From positions 1-8,949 of the forward strand of contig JAIEMR010000151.1 in assembly GCA_019751935.1 (NCBI GenBank): a stretch of DNA of 8,949 nucleotides, written 5' to 3'. The stretch is from Alphaproteobacteria bacterium (lineage in GTDB: Bacteria; Pseudomonadota; Alphaproteobacteria; Paracaedibacterales; CAIULA01). Position numbers and translations under genes: made by a program. Below the pieces are notes generated by a model. That model searched no databases, had not been told where the DNA came from, and was given only the letters and a program-made list of their open reading frames with translations. Below are positions 5,531-8,949 of this stretch, in pieces; within the stretch, counting starts at the first letter, position 1, and every line of letters starts with the position of its first letter.

Positions 5531-6538
5531 ATGAATGATTTAGTGGCAAAATTAGTGCAAGAATACAAGGATAGCTCAAGAAAAATACAGGATGAGTATG
5601 ATAAAAGGATAGGCTCAATTCCTAGTAATCCTGTCTATCATTATACAAGCATATCTGTCTTGGAAAGTATTTTAAAAAAGCGACAATTTTGGTTTACTGA
5701 CTATCGTTATTTGAATGATCCTTCCGAATTAATCTTAGCAAACCAAGTTATTCACAAAGTAATCTTGGAGTTTGTGGAAAAATCTAAATTTAGAAAGGTT
5801 TTTTGGGACTATTTTTCAAAAAATTACTCTAAAATTTTTGAACTTTCGTCTGTTTATACTTTTTCATTTTGCTCTAAGTTTGACTTTTTGCCTGCATGGC
5901 GTTGGTATGGGGATAACGGCATGGGATGTTCTATTGGATTTCATCCAAATTATTTTAAACCAGGTGAACCTGAAGCTGATCAAGCTGCAAAGATGGTTAG
6001 CATTAAAGTTAATTATGATGAGAAAAATTTTTCAGAAACTATTCAGCAATTTCTTTCTCTTGCAGAGAAAGGACTCGAAGAGGTTGTAAAATCATGTGAA
6101 GGTAATTTCTTATTATGTCATGAGTATGCAAAGGAGGTGCTCTACGACCTAGCTTCAAGTTTGTTCTCTTTATTTCCTGGTTTTAAAGATCAAGGATATG
6201 AACAAGAACACGAACTCCGTTTATATCAAGTTGAACTTAAATTTGATGGGAAGTATCATCCTCATGAAGTTCCTAATAAATTTAATAGCTCCAAAAGGCA
6301 AGAAATTTCCTCTCATCAAAGGACTTGTGTGAAAATGGATCCGATAGATAATGCTTCTTCTATACCTAGGGCATTATCTTCTGTATTTTCTCATGAAGAC
6401 ATATGTCAAATATGGGTTGGACCATGTTTGGATTTTGAATGTGCAAAAAAGGGAATTCAAAAGATTCTTATAGAGGCCGGATATGATGAAGGAAAAGTTG
6501 AAATATTAGAATCTCAAGCTGCTTATCGAGGAAAGTGA
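5531..6538 (+). CDS. DUF2971 domain protein
   Basis: The 335-residue soluble protein matches the DUF2971 pattern as I know it. It has VYHYTSISVLESIL at 35-48, then WFTDYRYLNDPSEL at 54-67, then the core block FSFCSKFD..PAWRWYGDNGMGCSIGF at 111-137. An acidic EQEHELRLY segment follows at 225-232, and IWVGP at 294-298 is close to the end. No signal peptide or membrane segment is present. The biochemical function of the family is not established to my knowledge. The spacing H37-Y38-T39, Y60, E66 faintly recalls the His-Tyr-Glu triad and HxT opening of ADP-ribosyltransferases such as DarT; this is inference only. The gene stands alone, divergent from the aminotransferase and convergent with rarA. 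It is far more AT-rich than its neighbours (16/60 and 14/60 G+C in two 60-base samples, against 26/60 and 34/60 in neighbouring genes), which suggests acquisition by transfer. A purine-rich AGAAAAGAAGA precedes the ATG. Confidence 0.85.
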   Translation: MNDLVAKLVQEYKDSSRKIQDEYDKRIGSIPSNPVYHYTSISVLESILKKRQFWFTDYRYLNDPSELILANQVIHKVILEFVEKSKFRKVFWDYFSKNYSKIFELSSVYTFSFCSKFDFLPAWRWYGDNGMGCSIGFHPNYFKPGEPEADQAAKMVSIKVNYDEKNFSETIQQFLSLAEKGLEEVVKSCEGNFLLCHEYAKEVLYDLASSLFSLFPGFKDQGYEQEHELRLYQVELKFDGKYHPHEVPNKFNSSKRQEISSHQRTCVKMDPIDNASSIPRALSSVFSHEDICQIWVGPCLDFECAKKGIQKILIEAGYDEGKVEILESQAAYRGK

Positions 6539-6655
6539 ATCATCTCACCATATTATTGGATTAAGATGAATTTTTAAGATATTGGCTGATATTATATTGC
6601 ACTAAAAAATGATAATAGTTTTATATGCCTCGTCAAGTTGATGGACTTATTTTTC

Positions 6656-6737
6656 TGGATCGCCACGCTTCGCTCGCGATGACAAATTTAAAGTATTATT
6701 ATCGTCATTGCGAATCGCGCAGTGATGTGGCAATCCA
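6656..6737. repeat. Palindromic intergenic repeat element
   Basis: The left arm (6656-6683, TGGATCGCCACGC then TCGCGATGAC) is an imperfect reverse complement of the right arm (6704-6737, GTCATTGCGA then GTGGCAATCCA). The arms surround a 20-base AT-rich centre. The outer and inner ends match well, while the middle of the right arm carries a few extra bases. Sequences of the GTCATTGCGA...GGCAATCCA kind are known as dispersed, hairpin-forming intergenic repeats in several bacterial genomes. The element sits between the converging DUF2971 and rarA genes and could serve as a two-way transcription stop. The rest of 6539-6761 shows no gene. Confidence 0.7.
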
Positions 6738-6761
6738 TGTGTTTTAAGTATTTTGAGAATA

Positions 6762-8078
6762 TTATTCATCCTCATCCGTTTTCGGTTTACCCCTCAACGA
6801 CTGCCAATGTTTTAGACGTTTCAAGAGCGTGTCTTCAAAACCCTTTCCTTTTGGGTTATAGAAAATGCGCCTGGGCAATTCTTCGGGAAAGTAACTTTGA
6901 CCTGAAAACTCTTCCTCAGCATTATGGTCGTAAATATAATCTTTGCCGTAGCCCAAATCCTTCATCAAAGGCGTTGGCGCGTTTAATATGTGTTTGGGGG
7001 GTGAAAGTGATCCATGGTTTTTTGCGGTTTTCACAGCGCCTTTATAAGCCATATAGGCTGCATTCGATTTAGGGGCGGTTGCTAAATAAATAAGGCACTG
7101 TACGATGGCAAGCTCTCCCTCAGGAGAGCCTAAAAATTCATAAGCTTCTTTGGCGGCAATGGCTTGAGTTAACGCACCCGGATCGGCAAGACCAATGTCT
7201 TCGGATGCCGCTCGTACCAAACGTCTCGCAATGAAAAGCGGATCTTCGCCGGCCTCTATCATTCGGCAAAACCAATAAAGGGCCGCGTCAGGATCGGATC
7301 CACGAATGGATTTATGCAGCGCGCTGATAAGGTTGTAATGACCCTCTTGGGCTTTGTCATAAATAGGGGCGCGTTTTTGAAGAACCTCTAGTAATTCATG
7401 CGGATCTAAGGTTTTCTCTTTTGGCAGCATAAACAGAGATTCAGCAAAATTTAGTAACGTTCTTCCATCGCCATCTGCCATCTGAATCAAGAGTGTTCTG
7501 GCTTCAAGCGTTAAGGGAAGGGCCATTGCATTATAATCCTCGGCCTTTTGCAAAAGCGCTTCGAGATCATTTTCCTCTAGCCTCTGTAAAACCAAAACGC
7601 GGCACCTTGAAAGAAGTGCGGCATTCAGTTCAAAAGATGGGTTCTGGGTGGTAGCGCCAACAAGGGTAATAATGCCTTCTTCTAAGGATGATAAGAATAC
7701 ATCTTGCTGGGCGCGGTTAAAGCGGTGAATTTCATCCACGAACAAAAGGGTGCGTTTGCCATGCATCCGATTTTCTTTGGCGGTTTCAAAGACTTTTTTT
7801 AAATCCGCAACGCCGCCGACAATGGCTGAAACGGACTCAAACTCTGCGCCAATTTCGCGCGCTAATAAACGCGCTAAGGTTGTTTTTCCGCATCCAGGCG
7901 GCCCCCACAAAATTAAAGAGGGAAGGTTTTTAGATTGCAGTAAAAGAGCCAGAGGTTTTCCTTCGCCAAGCAGATGCTCTTGCCCAACAATTTCACTAAT
8001 GACTTTAGGGCGCAGTTTGTCTGCCAGGGGGCGTGATTTTAAAGCCAAATTTTCAAACAGGCTGACATCTTGGGGCAT
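6762..8078 (-). CDS. rarA: Replication-associated recombination protein A (RarA/MgsA, AAA+ ATPase)
   Basis: RarA is a clamp-loader-like ATPase that acts at stalled replication forks and helps maintain genome stability. The 438-residue protein is full length (E. coli 447). Near the N-terminus, PLADKLRPKVISEIVGQEHL (17-36) is the family opening. Walker A is GPPGCGKTT (59-67), Walker B is LLFVDEIHRFN (111-121, D115/E116), sensor 1 is GATTQNPSF (141-149), and the arginine-finger region is LLSRCR (155-160). The C-terminal tetramerisation part includes HKSIRGSDPDAALYW (255-269) and ARRLVRAASEDIGLADP (284-300), both highly typical. AGGAGT lies about 7 bases before the ATG. It stands alone on its strand, divergent from the transporter gene and convergent with DUF2971. 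No missing key residue was seen. Confidence 0.97.
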   Translation of the reverse strand: MPQDVSLFENLALKSRPLADKLRPKVISEIVGQEHLLGEGKPLALLLQSKNLPSLILWGPPGCGKTTLARLLAREIGAEFESVSAIVGGVADLKKVFETAKENRMHGKRTLLFVDEIHRFNRAQQDVFLSSLEEGIITLVGATTQNPSFELNAALLSRCRVLVLQRLEENDLEALLQKAEDYNAMALPLTLEARTLLIQMADGDGRTLLNFAESLFMLPKEKTLDPHELLEVLQKRAPIYDKAQEGHYNLISALHKSIRGSDPDAALYWFCRMIEAGEDPLFIARRLVRAASEDIGLADPGALTQAIAAKEAYEFLGSPEGELAIVQCLIYLATAPKSNAAYMAYKGAVKTAKNHGSLSPPKHILNAPTPLMKDLGYGKDYIYDHNAEEEFSGQSYFPEELPRRIFYNPKGKGFEDTLLKRLKHWQSLRGKPKTDEDE

Positions 8079-8185
8079 TTTATAACTCCTGCATTTGTAT
8101 AAGCAGTAGCATTCAAAGCATTAATGATGTCAAGGGAATAGATGGTGTTGAAAAGCCCCCTATTTAATTCTTTGTTGATCTGTTG

Positions 8186-8191
8186 TATAAG
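8186..8191 (+). promoter_or_regulatory. Candidate -10 box for the transporter gene
   Basis: TATAAG at 8186-8191 matches the -10 consensus at five of six positions and would give a leader of about 40 bases before the TTG start. The -35 at 17 bases is poor (TTTAAT). The remainder of the 160-base divergent gap shows no RNA gene or other clear element. Confidence 0.25.
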
Positions 8192-8238
8192 AACATGCAT
8201 TGTGAAAAAACAAAAAGCTTATATAGAGTGAGTGTTCT

Positions 8239-8949
8239 TTGAATCAAATTATTAGATATCTGATCCCTATTATTGTAGGGATTATCTTATTTATTTCCCC
8301 TGTTCCAGCTGGCCTTGATCCTAAGGGTTGGAAATTATTCGCAATTTTCGTTCCAACAATCTTGGGTATTATATTTAAACCTCTGCCTATGGGGCCGATT
8401 GCGCTTTTAGGATTGTTAATGGCAACGCTTACAGGTGCCCTTAACCTTGGAACCGAAGGGCTGACAGGTTTTGCCTCACCAGTGATTTGGTTGATCGTTC
8501 TTGTTTTCTTTATTGCGCGCGGCTTTATCAAAACCCAACTTGGAACCAGAATTGCCTATCATTTTGTTAAACATTTGGGACATAAAACTTTAGGCCTTGG
8601 TTATGGTTTGATTTTTACAGAAACAGTGATTGCGCCTGTTATTCCCAGCAACGTTGCTCGTGCTGGCGGAGTTATGTTCCCGATTTTAAAATCAATTTCA
8701 GAATCTCTGGGCAGCAGTCCTGAAAATGGAACCGAACGCAAAGTCGGCAGTTATTTAACCCAAGTTTGCTTCCAAGGAAATTTGATTACAAGCGCCATGT
8801 TCTTAACAGCTATGGCAGCGAATCCGATGGTGCAGGATTTCGCAGCTATGCAGGGGATCCAAGTTACCTGGGCGAATTGGTTTTTCGCAGCCCTAGTTCC
8901 TGGAATTTTAAGCATTTTGATTGTGCCTTTTGTCCTTTATTTAATTTAT
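8239..8949 (+). CDS. DASS-family dicarboxylate/anion transporter (CitT/DiT1-like), 3' end off the right edge
   Basis: The frame from TTG 8239 is open for exactly 237 codons to the window edge. It encodes a polytopic membrane protein, about half the usual 470-490 residues. Family features are an N-terminal helix (4-22), GLDPKGWKLFAIFVPTILG (25-43), GFASPVIWLIVLVFFIARGF (77-96), ETVIAPVIPSNVARAGGV (128-145) and CFQGNLITSAMFLTAMAANP (177-196). These resemble the CitT/SodiT1 and plastid 2-oxoglutarate/malate translocator branch. The likely job is uptake or exchange of di- or tricarboxylates across the inner membrane. TTG is the only usual start: an in-frame TAG lies five codons upstream (8224-8226), and no ATG occurs before residue 51, inside the conserved part. 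GAGTGAG provides a partial ribosome binding site. The first substrate-loop motif reads SNV where relatives usually have SNT. Confidence 0.92.
   Translation, partial: MNQIIRYLIPIIVGIILFISPVPAGLDPKGWKLFAIFVPTILGIIFKPLPMGPIALLGLLMATLTGALNLGTEGLTGFASPVIWLIVLVFFIARGFIKTQLGTRIAYHFVKHLGHKTLGLGYGLIFTETVIAPVIPSNVARAGGVMFPILKSISESLGSSPENGTERKVGSYLTQVCFQGNLITSAMFLTAMAANPMVQDFAAMQGIQVTWANWFFAALVPGILSILIVPFVLYLIY

Noticed and set aside
5531..6538. Known antiphage or toxin-antitoxin module around the DUF2971 gene
   Set aside because: The gene is alone; no partner, antitoxin-sized ORF or other defence gene lies within the window.
6722..7072. Plus-strand open frame at the end of rarA
   Set aside because: It is antisense to the conserved C-terminal part of RarA and reads as unstructured shadow sequence.
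7750..8085. Plus-strand open frame opposite the RarA ATPase core
   Set aside because: The minus strand encodes intact Walker A and B motifs.
8244..8531. Minus-strand open frame rich in Pro, Ile and Lys
   Set aside because: It is antisense to the transporter, whose membrane segments and motifs are clear on the plus strand.

Overview
The window looks like a piece of a moderately AT-rich bacterial chromosome, most likely from an alphaproteobacterium, possibly a host-associated one of the Holosporales/Rickettsiales kind. That placement is an inference. It rests on the gene types (short biotin ligase without a DNA-binding domain, a Rhizobium-type aspartate aminotransferase, a RarA-type ATPase) and on a palindromic intergenic repeat (arms of the GTCATTGCGA...GGCAATCCA kind). 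No rRNA, tRNA, CRISPR array or insertion sequence was found.

Layout. Positions 1-340 (minus) hold the start of a secreted Ala/Lys/Asp-rich repeat protein that runs off the left edge. Positions 480-2661 (minus) look like a three-gene operon, transcribed from a CPBP-family membrane protease through a biotin-protein ligase (TTG start, 11 bases after the protease stop) to a D-Ala-D-Ala dipeptidase. Positions 2849-3598 (minus) hold a secreted protein of unknown function that appears to be split by one in-frame TAA. Positions 3750-5373 (minus) hold an aspartate-type aminotransferase that overlaps a Nudix hydrolase by 11 bases. Positions 5531-6538 (plus) hold a lone, clearly AT-richer DUF2971 gene. 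It is followed by a palindromic intergenic repeat and then rarA on the minus strand (6762-8078). From 8239 to the right edge (plus) runs the first half of a DASS-family dicarboxylate/anion transporter that starts with TTG.

How the genes fit together. Most are ordinary housekeeping functions: protein biotinylation, cell-wall dipeptide hydrolysis, amino-acid metabolism, nucleotide clean-up, replication-fork maintenance and carboxylate transport. I see no convincing multi-gene novel system. The points most worth a second look are the stop-split exported protein with a perfect 13-bp inverted repeat just upstream of its start, the compositionally foreign DUF2971 gene, the secreted repeat protein at the left edge, and the dispersed-type palindrome between DUF2971 and rarA.
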